Of a stretch of DNA of 64,000 nucleotides, positions 9,134-16,803 are shown in pieces. The DNA is from Sphingomonadales bacterium (lineage in GTDB: Bacteria > Pseudomonadota > Alphaproteobacteria > Sphingomonadales > Sphingomonadaceae). The stretch is taken from NCBI GenBank assembly GCA_013297725.1, contig JAAFIB010000005.1:20616-84615 (forward strand), in the 5' to 3' direction. Both the position numbers and the translations under genes were made by a program. Position 1 is the stretch's first letter, and the number at the start of each line of letters is the position of its first letter. The notes below the pieces were generated by a model. It worked only from the letters and a program-made list of their open reading frames with translations. It was not told where the DNA came from and ran no database searches.

Positions 9134-10169
9134 AACCCGTGCCGAACTCCGGTTCCACAATGCCGCAATCCGCGGCATCGTGACGAGTGTCGGAGAACAG
9201 TGTGTGCGCTTTGTCGATGAAGGGCCAAAGCTGGGTTTGAGCGAAGCCGAAATCGCCCGATTACAAAGAGCTCTTGGTCTTAATCAGCGACATATTGTCA
9301 AAGACGGGCAGACGACAGTTGATTTATGTGAAGCTTCTGCACGGAAACTCTTGAAAGGTTGCGATGTTGCAGCGGCCTCGGTTCAGGCGTTGATATTGGT
9401 CACGCAGTCGCCGGACTACAGCGCACCATCATCCGCTATTGAATTGCAACACAGGCTGGGATTGCCAGTTACCTCTATGGCCTTTGACATGCGCCTAGGC
9501 TGCAGCGGCTTCGTCTATGGTCTATCGGTGGCATTTAGCTTGATAGAGTCCGGCTTGGAAAGGGTGATCGTTTGCGTCGGCGATGCAGCAAGCCGTTTTG
9601 TGGATCCGACAGACCATGCGATCGCACCAATTATGGGGGACGCAGGTGCAGCCATCTTGGTGGAGCGCACACCATCTGAAAGCTGTTTCCAGCTTTACTC
9701 TGATGGTTCAGGACAGCGAGCGCTGATAATTCCTCATAGCGGCCTGCGCACAACTGCTGAAGACGAAGGCCTGTCGGCTACGATGCAGATGGACGGTGCA
9801 GCAGTGTTCAATTTCACCCTGCAAAGAGTGCCGGATATGATCACCTCTATGTTGTCATATGCGGATGTAACAGTTGATGAACTGGATTATGTCATCTTGC
9901 ACCAGCCCAACAAATATATTCTAAAAAATCTTCAAAAGCGGATGAAGGTATCTGACGATAAAATGCCAATCGCGACACAATCAGTCTACGGCAATCAGAA
10001 TTCTGCATCGATCCCGGGAACGATCAGTGGATTTTTAAGTGAACCATTTACATCAAGAAAACTAAAGTCGATGTTCGCAGGCTTTGGCATTGGATTAAGT
10101 TGGGCTTCCTGCGTTGTTGAAACCGGCCAAATTTACGCGCCGCCATCCTTTATCGGGTTAGGAGATTGA
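9120..10169 (+). CDS. 3-oxoacyl-ACP synthase III (FabH-like)
   Basis: Decarboxylative Claisen condensation of an acyl starter with malonyl-ACP, or in some relatives acyl transfer to a hydroxyl. The thiolase fold carries the Cys in RLGCSGFVYG (~residue 128), the His in VILHQPNKY (~262) and the Asn in YGNQNSASIP (~292), a full Cys-His-Asn triad that favours condensation. I chose GTG at 9120 because GGAGG lies at 9109-9113 with ideal spacing; ATG at 9105 is the alternative. The gene overlaps the upstream carrier gene by 14 bases and is followed by another carrier gene, so it is a specialised enzyme rather than the housekeeping FabH. Confidence 0.88.
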   Translation: MTQAETRAELRFHNAAIRGIVTSVGEQCVRFVDEGPKLGLSEAEIARLQRALGLNQRHIVKDGQTTVDLCEASARKLLKGCDVAAASVQALILVTQSPDYSAPSSAIELQHRLGLPVTSMAFDMRLGCSGFVYGLSVAFSLIESGLERVIVCVGDAASRFVDPTDHAIAPIMGDAGAAILVERTPSESCFQLYSDGSGQRALIIPHSGLRTTAEDEGLSATMQMDGAAVFNFTLQRVPDMITSMLSYADVTVDELDYVILHQPNKYILKNLQKRMKVSDDKMPIATQSVYGNQNSASIPGTISGFLSEPFTSRKLKSMFAGFGIGLSWASCVVETGQIYAPPSFIGLGD

Positions 10170-10173
10170 ATTC

Positions 10174-10401
10174 ATGAACAGCGCCGAATTTCTTGCCAAA
10201 GTTGCCGATGTTCTCGAATATGAAGGCAGTCTGTCTAGGGGGCAGTCGCTCGAGGATATTGAGGTATGGGACTCCCTGGGCATTCTATCAGTTGTCGACT
10301 TGCTTGAAGAAATTGGCGCGGATGTCGACATTGAACAGTTGTCGAATCTTGTCACCACCGATGACCTGATCGCTATTGCTGGATCCGCAGTAAGTGAGTG
10401 A
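10174..10401 (+). CDS. Acyl carrier protein-like (second of two)
   Basis: A 75-residue acidic four-helix carrier with the attachment site in VWDSLGILSV (Ser34). It starts four bases after the ketosynthase III stop and overlaps the reductase gene by eight bases. Its sequence differs clearly from the carrier at 8852, so the two probably hold different intermediates, for example the starter and the extended chain. Confidence 0.85.
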   Translation: MNSAEFLAKVADVLEYEGSLSRGQSLEDIEVWDSLGILSVVDLLEEIGADVDIEQLSNLVTTDDLIAIAGSAVSE

Positions 10402-11125
10402 AATAGAGCGGGCCCCCCGGCATGTGCTGATTGTTGGCGCATCGAGTGGCATTGGATTGGCGCTGGCGCAAAAGCTTAGCCAGGCAGCACATGTTTCAGC
10501 AATGGCTCGCAGGACTGATCGTCTTGCTGAAATTGCGCATATGGGTATCACACCGGTTGCCTGTGATGTGTCTCAACTAGACAGCATCCCTGCATTGGTG
10601 GACGAAGTAGTCGCAGTACATGGCAAGCTGGACGCGCTCATATACTGTGCGGGCAAACAACTGATTAAACCAATGCGCATAACCAAAATTGATGAAATCG
10701 AAGAGATTGTAAGGGTCAATCTCACTGCCGCCGTTGTTTTTGCAAAATTGTTCGCTAGCGCTAAAATTGCAAATTCTAATGCCGCTTTCTGCGCCATTTC
10801 CTCCATCGCTGGACATCGTCCAGAACCAGCGATTATTCCTTATTCAGTTTCTAAGGCAGGTCTGGATGCGTTGGTAAAAGGATTGGCTCGAGAATGCGGG
10901 CCAAAGCGCGCCTTTGCAATCGCGCCAGGATGGCTTGATACCGAAATGACACAATCCTATCCGCAGATTTACAATGCTGGATTTCAGGAAGAGCTGGCGC
11001 GCAAATCACCCGCCGGACTGGCCAATATCGATTCAGTTGTAGACATGGTTGAATATCTGCTGTCGCCGAAAGCAAGCCATATAACCGGAATGTCTATAGC
11101 GGTCGATGGAGGAGCATCTTTATAG
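10394..11125 (+). CDS. Short-chain dehydrogenase/reductase, FabG-like
   Basis: A likely NADPH-dependent reductase of a 3-oxoacyl-carrier intermediate to 3-hydroxyacyl. The 243-residue classical SDR shows the cofactor loop GASSGIG (~15), the structural motif YCAGK (~78, in place of NNAG), the catalytic Ser in AISSIAG (~135) and YSVSK (~150). The C-terminus SMSIAVDGG is typical for FabG relatives. The GTG start at 10394 overlaps the carrier gene. Its position between a carrier protein and an acyltransferase supports work on a carrier-bound chain. Confidence 0.87.
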   Translation: MSEIERAPRHVLIVGASSGIGLALAQKLSQAAHVSAMARRTDRLAEIAHMGITPVACDVSQLDSIPALVDEVVAVHGKLDALIYCAGKQLIKPMRITKIDEIEEIVRVNLTAAVVFAKLFASAKIANSNAAFCAISSIAGHRPEPAIIPYSVSKAGLDALVKGLARECGPKRAFAIAPGWLDTEMTQSYPQIYNAGFQEELARKSPAGLANIDSVVDMVEYLLSPKASHITGMSIAVDGGASL

Positions 11126-11502
11126 TGCGCATTCATCATGTCGGTTATGTTGTTCGTGATGCGGAAGCGTATCGAAAATCCCTTCCGGGATTGCAGTTGC
11201 TGAAAACTGTTATTGATCCTGTTCAGGATGCAGAGTTGTCTTTGTACGAAGTCGGGACAGGCAGTTTGGTGGAGCTAATCCAGCCGCTGTCTCCGGCGGC
11301 ATTCACCTGGGAGCATCTTGAGCGATCCGGCGAAGGATTGCACCACATATGCTACGAAGGAGTAGCAGAGGCCGATTTGGATTTGGTCCTAAGAGATCAT
11401 AGATTATTCAAAATCCGCGGGCCAATACACGCTACACTGTTCGGCCGTGACGTGGTATTCGCTGCGACAAGACAGCGAGCAATCGTGGAGTTTTTGCTAT
11501 GA
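11125..11502 (+). CDS. VOC family protein, methylmalonyl-CoA epimerase-like
   Basis: A 125-residue vicinal-oxygen-chelate protein. It keeps the metal-site pattern of methylmalonyl-CoA epimerase: a His near the start (HHVGYVV, residues 4-5), EGLHHICYE with His74, and the C-terminal Glu in IVEFL (Glu122). VELIQPL in the middle also matches that family. GTG at 11125 shares its first base with the SDR stop (TAGTG). A possible role is epimerisation at the alpha carbon of a carrier- or CoA-bound branched or hydroxylated acyl group; glyoxalase-type chemistry remains possible. Confidence 0.8.
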   Translation: MRIHHVGYVVRDAEAYRKSLPGLQLLKTVIDPVQDAELSLYEVGTGSLVELIQPLSPAAFTWEHLERSGEGLHHICYEGVAEADLDLVLRDHRLFKIRGPIHATLFGRDVVFAATRQRAIVEFLL

Positions 11503-12128
11503 AACGGATTCTACTGATCGGTGGCGGCGGATTTGCCAAGGAAGTGGACGAAGTCGCAACACTGTGCGGCCATGAGGTAATCGGCTATGTCGGTGAGGCT
11601 GGCACAGCGCTTAAACGCCCACATTTGGGTTCGATTGATGATATTCCTAGCTTGAAAGAGCATTACGACGCAGTTTTTGTGGCGTTTGGAGCAACTGATC
11701 GCAAGAAAACTATACGGCGCAGAGAAGTCGTTACCGGACTAGAACTGCTTGGTGTTCCAAGTGTTGCTCTAGTGTCGCCACATGCGGTTGTTTCACATGG
11801 GGTAGTTATTGAAGATGGTGTCTTTGTTGCGCATAGCGTTGTTATCAGCGTAGATGCCAAGATCAACAGCCATGCTATATTGAACAGCAGCGCCATTATT
11901 GGCCATGATGCAGAAATTGGTAGTAACACGATCATCGCGCCAGGAGCATTTATTGGCGGTAACGCAAAGGTCGGTAACGACAGCTTGATCGGGCCCGGCG
12001 CTTTGGTTCTAGAGGGGCGTGAAATTGGCCAAGACGTAATCGTTGGATTGGGCGCGACGGTAGTTCGCGACGTTCCTATGGGTTCTACTGTAGTGCCGCT
12101 GCGGTCACGCGTACTCCGCGTCAAATAA
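11499..12128 (+). CDS. PglD/NeuD/VioB-type left-handed beta-helix sugar N-acyltransferase
   Basis: A 209-residue acyltransferase of the family that acetylates UDP-4-amino-6-deoxy sugars or sialic acid. The N-terminal Rossmann-like domain begins LLIGGGGFAKEV and the C-terminal left-handed beta helix (~90-200) has regular hexapeptide repeats such as GVVIED, AEIGSN and AKVGND. The catalytic His is probably in the VVSHGVVIED or IIGHDAEIG turns. The ATG overlaps the VOC stop (ATGA), and it ends the acyl cassette. Family members normally use acetyl-CoA; immediate linkage to carrier proteins and a ketosynthase suggests that this one uses the acyl group made by the cassette. Confidence 0.87.
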   Translation: MKRILLIGGGGFAKEVDEVATLCGHEVIGYVGEAGTALKRPHLGSIDDIPSLKEHYDAVFVAFGATDRKKTIRRREVVTGLELLGVPSVALVSPHAVVSHGVVIEDGVFVAHSVVISVDAKINSHAILNSSAIIGHDAEIGSNTIIAPGAFIGGNAKVGNDSLIGPGALVLEGREIGQDVIVGLGATVVRDVPMGSTVVPLRSRVLRVK

Positions 12129-12154
12129 AGCGTAAGATTTACATCACGCCTACT

Positions 12155-13303
12155 TCAGATTTTTAAAATACTATAAAATCCCAACATTTCTGAAACCAGT
12201 AAATCTTGATTAAACTGCATCTCGACACGCTTTTGAGCGGTATTCCCCAACTTTCTGCGCAATTTGGCGTTAGTGGCAAATTGCACTAATCCGCTTGCGA
12301 TTGCTGTTATATCACCAGCTGGATGGAAGAGGCCAGTCTCATTATCTTTGACTGCATCGGTTAGTCCATAAATTCGCGATACTAAAGCTGGAACACCGCA
12401 AGCCGCAGCTTCGATAACCGACGTACCAAAGCCCTCTCTATAGCTGGGGAGGCAGTAAACATCGAAAGCACAGAGATAGTCCTGTGGGCGATCAGTGTGC
12501 CCGCACATATGAATCCGCGCTTTGGCTGAACCTTTAACGTCGTTAAGCGTGAGAGACAAATTCTCTTCATCTGGCCCGACCAGCATAAGGTGGCAATTTG
12601 AGGGTAGGTCGCTGCGCACAAATGCAGCCAGCAAGTCCGCCACACCTTTGTCGCGGTTCATGCGTCCTAAAAAACCAAAAACAAGATCGTCGTTGCCTAT
12701 GCCATAGGCTTCTCGAACCTGCATGCGCATAGCAGCATCGGGTTTGAATCGACCTAAATTAACACCGCTTACGGACCCTGCGCCTAAGACGGTTATTCTG
12801 TCTGGGAAACTATTTCCAATAAGATAGTTCCTTTGTGACTGACTATCTGTCAAAATGTGGTTTGCAGACCAGGCAGTCAATCTGTCCAATGATTTCAGGA
12901 GCAAACGTTTAAATCCTTGCTCAGAGGCCCAAACCTGACCGGTAAACATATGAATTCGGATGGGTATTCGTGCTGCCATTCCTGCGGTGGTTGCGACAAG
13001 ACCGGTTTTAGGCATCATTGAATGCAGGCTGGCAGGGCGATCACGGCGAAGATGCCTGAAAAGTCTCCACCAGCTTTTCAAGTCGGCGAACGGCCGAATT
13101 TTCCGCTCAAATGCAATATGGACAATGCGAATTGGCAAACCCTTGAACAGGTCTCGTAAATCATCGGCAGCGTCCGTCTGGAAGTTGCTGTATAGGATTA
13201 TATCATATTTTTTTACAAGCTCAGTGAGATGCGGCAGCATAAAGGCGCGAATGGTTCCGGGTATGGTAGTAGCAAATGCAATACAGGGACGTGTACCATT
13301 CAT
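12155..13303 (-). CDS. Glycosyltransferase family 4
   Basis: A 382-residue GT-B glycosyltransferase with a characteristic start (CIAFATTIPGTIRAF), GFLGRMNRDKGV in the donor domain (~215) and the E-x7-E region YREGFGTSVIEAAACG (~295). It probably adds a residue to the undecaprenyl-linked glycan at the inner face of the membrane. The ATG overlaps the stop of the SDR gene (ATGA), and it is the last gene of the minus-strand block. Donor and acceptor are unknown. Confidence 0.87.
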   Translation of the reverse strand: MNGTRPCIAFATTIPGTIRAFMLPHLTELVKKYDIILYSNFQTDAADDLRDLFKGLPIRIVHIAFERKIRPFADLKSWWRLFRHLRRDRPASLHSMMPKTGLVATTAGMAARIPIRIHMFTGQVWASEQGFKRLLLKSLDRLTAWSANHILTDSQSQRNYLIGNSFPDRITVLGAGSVSGVNLGRFKPDAAMRMQVREAYGIGNDDLVFGFLGRMNRDKGVADLLAAFVRSDLPSNCHLMLVGPDEENLSLTLNDVKGSAKARIHMCGHTDRPQDYLCAFDVYCLPSYREGFGTSVIEAAACGVPALVSRIYGLTDAVKDNETGLFHPAGDITAIASGLVQFATNAKLRRKLGNTAQKRVEMQFNQDLLVSEMLGFYSILKI

Positions 13304-14256
13304 GGTTTTTGATCTTTAACAGTTACAACATTTGTAAATTCAGCCAGCCCGTCCTTCAGACTCTTTTGCGGCTGCCAGCCAAGCACATTTCGCGCTGCAG
13401 CAGAACAATATTCGGCTCGCGAAGTTAGAGCGTTGAGCCTGCTGCTGGTGAGTGGCAAAAAAGGTAAAAGCCGCGCTACCGAGGCAATCGCTTTTGCAAT
13501 GACTTCTGGGGTGCGGACACTTGGTACAGGGGAAGAATTGACCTCGGCAATTGTGGCTATCAAACGTTCAATAGGAATATTGTCGGATAGGTTGAAAATT
13601 GCGATGTCATTATCCTGACGTTTAATTGCCATGGTAACAGCCCGCACAACATCATCGATATGGACGCAGGGGTAAATGCTACCGGGCGCGCCAACGAAAA
13701 AAAATAGCTTGCGGCGGACAACCGAAATCAATGCTCTAAGGGAATTGTTCGGCATCGTTGATGACCATATTATCGAAGGACGGAAAATGGTAACTTTTCG
13801 GCCGTTGAACGCCCCCCAGCCGCGTACAATTTCCTCAGCTTCCCATTTGGTAACTTCATATTCCCCGACCGGCGCTTTTGGCGTGCTCTCTTGGACAACT
13901 CCCGAACGAACTGGCCCATAAACGCCGCAGCTACTCATTTGAATCCAGTGCGCAATATTTTTTTCTGTCGCAGCCCGTGTAAGCCGCCGCGTCGCACCCA
14001 CGTGCAGTGGACGCATTTCTGATTGGTTAGAAATTTCTCCTGCCAGATGGATTATTATCTCGCATCCATCCAGAAATAACTCCAGCTCTTTGTCGGAAGC
14101 TGTCAATAGATCGAGCTGAAAATAGCTAGTCTGTGCCTCAGTTGTCGGACGTTCTGTGCGAGTTGCAAGCCGGACTTCATGCTTGTCAGATATAAGCTTC
14201 GGGATCAGATGCTTACCTATGAACCCCGAGCCGCCAGTTATGGCAATGCGTGCCAC
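13300..14256 (-). CDS. NAD-dependent epimerase/dehydratase (extended SDR)
   Basis: A 318-residue nucleotide-sugar SDR: TGGSGFIGK cofactor loop (~7-15), HLAGE (~70), active-site Ser in MSSCGVYG (~108) and YEVTK (~134). It resembles the WbpV/WbpK-type 4-ketoreductases found beside a family 4 glycosyltransferase and a sugar-phosphate transferase. It could reduce the 4-keto-6-deoxy product of the dehydratase encoded at 23336-25222. The GTG start shares a base with the stop of the aminotransferase gene. Substrate is inferred from context only. Confidence 0.82.
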   Translation of the reverse strand: MARIAITGGSGFIGKHLIPKLISDKHEVRLATRTERPTTEAQTSYFQLDLLTASDKELELFLDGCEIIIHLAGEISNQSEMRPLHVGATRRLTRAATEKNIAHWIQMSSCGVYGPVRSGVVQESTPKAPVGEYEVTKWEAEEIVRGWGAFNGRKVTIFRPSIIWSSTMPNNSLRALISVVRRKLFFFVGAPGSIYPCVHIDDVVRAVTMAIKRQDNDIAIFNLSDNIPIERLIATIAEVNSSPVPSVRTPEVIAKAIASVARLLPFLPLTSSRLNALTSRAEYCSAAARNVLGWQPQKSLKDGLAEFTNVVTVKDQKP

Positions 14257-15425
14257 TATCGGGTTGCCGCAACGAGCACTTCGGACATTTTGGTTACAAA
14301 ACTGTCCAGCTGCTCGTCGGTGATTGTTGGATGCGTTAGAAACATGAGGCTAGTTTCACCTAAATCGCGAGCGATCGGAAGCCGCGATTGCGGGCGAGAG
14401 CTGTGTCCGTCGAACGCGCGCTCAAGGTATACTTCAGAGCAGCTTCCATGGAACAGCGCTAGATTACGCGAATTGGCTTCGGCGACAATTCTGTCGCGAT
14501 CCCAGCCATCGCGCAAACCTTGCGGGCGGACATAGGCATATTGGCGATAATGTGAATGGGTGACACCAGCGGCAGGCTCTGGACACCGTATAGCCGCAGC
14601 GAATGGAGCCAACATTTCCCGAATACGAGAGGCAATGGCACAGCGACGCGCAACCCAGCTTTCCAGCTTAGCCAGTTGTACATTTCCTATGGCAGCCTGA
14701 ACTTCCAACATTCGCCAATTGGTTCCGAACTCTTCATGGAGCCACCGAAACCCTGGTTGGTGATTGCGTTCGTAAACGGCTTCCCAGCTTTTTCCATGGT
14801 CCTTGAAAGACCACATCTTTTTCCAAAGCGCTTCGTCGTCAGTGGTGACCATTCCTCCTTCGCCGCCGGTGCTCATAATTTTGTCCTGACAGAAGGACCA
14901 GGCACCTATGTTTCCGAACGATCCTACGCTTTGTCCATCAATCCGTGCGCCATGGGCTTGCGCACAATCCTCAATGACAAAAAGATTATGCTGCGATGCA
15001 ATTTCCATGATCGCCCGCATGTCGCATGGCCAACCGGCAAGATGAACAGGAATTATAGCGCGCGTACGTTCAGATAATGCAGCAGTGATAGTTTCAGCGC
15101 AAATATTGCCGCAATCGGCATCCACATCGGCAAAAACGGGCGTTGCCCCAGCATTGATTACGGTGGAAACGGACGCAATGAACGTGCGTGGGGTTACGAT
15201 CACTTCATCACCCGGGCCTATCCCCAACGCCTTTAAAGCAAGATCAAGCGCTAAAGTCCCATTTGCCAATGCGATTGCACGGCTGGAGCCTGTGTATTCG
15301 GCAAATTGCTTTTCAAAGGTTCGGCAGCGTGTGCCCGTCCAGTAATTGACATCGCCAGTAGAAAAAACGGCATTTACTGCGGCGATCTCGTCTGAATCGA
15401 AAAAGGGCCATGGGGCCAGTTGCAT
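14256..15425 (-). CDS. DegT/DnrJ/EryC1/StrS family sugar aminotransferase
   Basis: A PLP enzyme that aminates a nucleotide keto-sugar. With the ATG at 15425 it is 389 residues long, the normal family length; the frame extends further upstream but would run into the polymerase gene. Visible features are the start WPFFDSDEI, GDEVIVTPRTFIASV (~75), VIEDCAQAHGA (~150) and the PLP Lys in CQDKIMSTGGEGG (~180). It is second in a four-gene minus block. Together with the PglF-like dehydratase and PglD-like acyltransferase it completes a UDP-4-amino-4,6-dideoxy-sugar route, PglE-like by context. Confidence 0.9.
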   Translation of the reverse strand: MQLAPWPFFDSDEIAAVNAVFSTGDVNYWTGTRCRTFEKQFAEYTGSSRAIALANGTLALDLALKALGIGPGDEVIVTPRTFIASVSTVINAGATPVFADVDADCGNICAETITAALSERTRAIIPVHLAGWPCDMRAIMEIASQHNLFVIEDCAQAHGARIDGQSVGSFGNIGAWSFCQDKIMSTGGEGGMVTTDDEALWKKMWSFKDHGKSWEAVYERNHQPGFRWLHEEFGTNWRMLEVQAAIGNVQLAKLESWVARRCAIASRIREMLAPFAAAIRCPEPAAGVTHSHYRQYAYVRPQGLRDGWDRDRIVAEANSRNLALFHGSCSEVYLERAFDGHSSRPQSRLPIARDLGETSLMFLTHPTITDEQLDSFVTKMSEVLVAATR

Positions 15426-15475
15426 TGTGCGATCTTGTTTCACCACCCAGCCGTTATGCAAAGCTCGGCCAAAGG

Positions 15476-16636
15476 TCAACCAGAGAGGGGCTTTGCGAGA
15501 GCATAGCTTAACTGATTGCTTTTTTGAGACCTTGCAGAACGCCTGACTGCTAGCCCCTGTTCGCACAAAACGAGCAGCATAATAAATGCCGGGTAGATCA
15601 TCACCTTCTGTCGCAAAGCGAGACCGATATTATAACCACCGAGCCCCAAGAATAGAACCATCGCACTGATAAACAATAAAAGAAAAAGTGCTAAAGTTTT
15701 GCTTCGTTCTTCGATAGCGCTAAAACCAATCAGAACACGCAGTGCCATGATAATTAATATCATATTTTCGACTGATGCCATTAGTGATGTAACAGATAAC
15801 GCATTGTAAAACAATGGATTGAAAGTAAAATAAATAACCCTAAAAATGGGATTAGAAATAAAGGTTACACCATCATCTATTGTGTTTTCAAAATAGCTTT
15901 CTCGTTCAGCTACCAATTTGGATAATTCGTTACTATTCAGAATATCTATTCCTAAGAAACTCTGAATGATGATCTGGGCAACAGGTATGAACGCGACTGC
16001 CAAAATCAATGCGCCTATCCGTAAAATTGGATTGCTATTGCGTAAAACATGAGAGCCTACCCATGCCGCTATCAGGATGATTAAGATATGTGGCCGGGTC
16101 AATAAACAGATTAGCGCGCCTAACCCAAACAGCCACATTCTTTTCCGGATGTTGATAGCAGAGAAAATGACCAGGAAAATGCCAAGCGCCATGGGCGCGT
16201 CTTTACCGATTGAACTGGTCCAGAAATGCAGCCCTGGCAAAAAACAAAGCACCAAACCTAGCGATCGCGCATTACCCTTAAAATTCTCGTCGATCCAGCG
16301 GCTAAGCAATATGATAGCGATTGCTGATAGAATGCCGAATATCAGCATCAGATCAACAAACCCTAAATTCAGAGATGATTTCAAAAATTGAGTTATATAA
16401 ACAATTGCCGATGTTCCCAATGCAAATGGCTGGGCTGTATACATATCGGTATCATAGTAATAGAGATGAGCATCAGCTGTGGCGGCCTTAAGCATCTCGT
16501 TTTGCACTAGCACTGCTATACAATGAATTGTGCAAAACAGAAACATCCATGGCGTTAGCTGTTTTTTCTGGCTCGATACGAAAATCACTGGGAGTGCTAG
16601 TGACAGCGCAATCAAAAATACGGACAATGGGGTCAT
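15476..16636 (-). CDS. EpsG-like polytopic membrane protein, putative polysaccharide polymerase
   Basis: A 386-residue integral membrane protein with about 10 hydrophobic segments and the soluble-loop motifs YYYDTDMYT (~78), FWTSSIGKDAP (~142) and LTRPHI (~175) that recall EpsG/Wzy-type polymerases. A long polar loop lies around residues 235-270. It is first in the minus block with sugar-modifying enzymes and a glycosyltransferase, diverging from the Wzx-like flippase gene. Polymerases are poorly conserved, so the functional call is moderate. Confidence 0.7.
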   Translation of the reverse strand: MTPLSVFLIALSLALPVIFVSSQKKQLTPWMFLFCTIHCIAVLVQNEMLKAATADAHLYYYDTDMYTAQPFALGTSAIVYITQFLKSSLNLGFVDLMLIFGILSAIAIILLSRWIDENFKGNARSLGLVLCFLPGLHFWTSSIGKDAPMALGIFLVIFSAINIRKRMWLFGLGALICLLTRPHILIILIAAWVGSHVLRNSNPILRIGALILAVAFIPVAQIIIQSFLGIDILNSNELSKLVAERESYFENTIDDGVTFISNPIFRVIYFTFNPLFYNALSVTSLMASVENMILIIMALRVLIGFSAIEERSKTLALFLLLFISAMVLFLGLGGYNIGLALRQKVMIYPAFIMLLVLCEQGLAVRRSARSQKSNQLSYALAKPLSG

Positions 16637-16700
16637 TCGCTTTGTTTATGACGGCTTTCAGCTTGGTTCAAGCCAATCTATCATAGCCGCAAGCTCAAAC

Positions 16701-16729
16701 TTGACCCACATATGGGGCGGGGTTATTGC
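16701..16729 (+). promoter_or_regulatory. Candidate sigma-70 promoter for the flippase/heptose block
   Basis: TTGACC at 16701-16706 and TATTGC at 16724-16729 are separated by 17 bases in the 167-base divergent gap between the polymerase and flippase genes, pointing toward the flippase. The match is by eye only. Confidence 0.4.
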
Positions 16730-16803
16730 AGGGTTGGCCCTGAAGCGCTTGCATCCAACGCAAGAGATGGATCAGTTGCGTATACAGGGATGTTTTGATT
16801 CCA

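Noticed and set aside
14556..15077. Plus-strand ORF of 173 codons inside the aminotransferase gene
   Set aside because: The minus-strand frame carries the complete PLP-enzyme motifs; the plus frame has none.
14256..15566. Longer aminotransferase start at 15566
   Set aside because: It would overlap the polymerase gene by about 90 bases, and the added residues do not look like the family; the ATG at 15425 gives the normal start.
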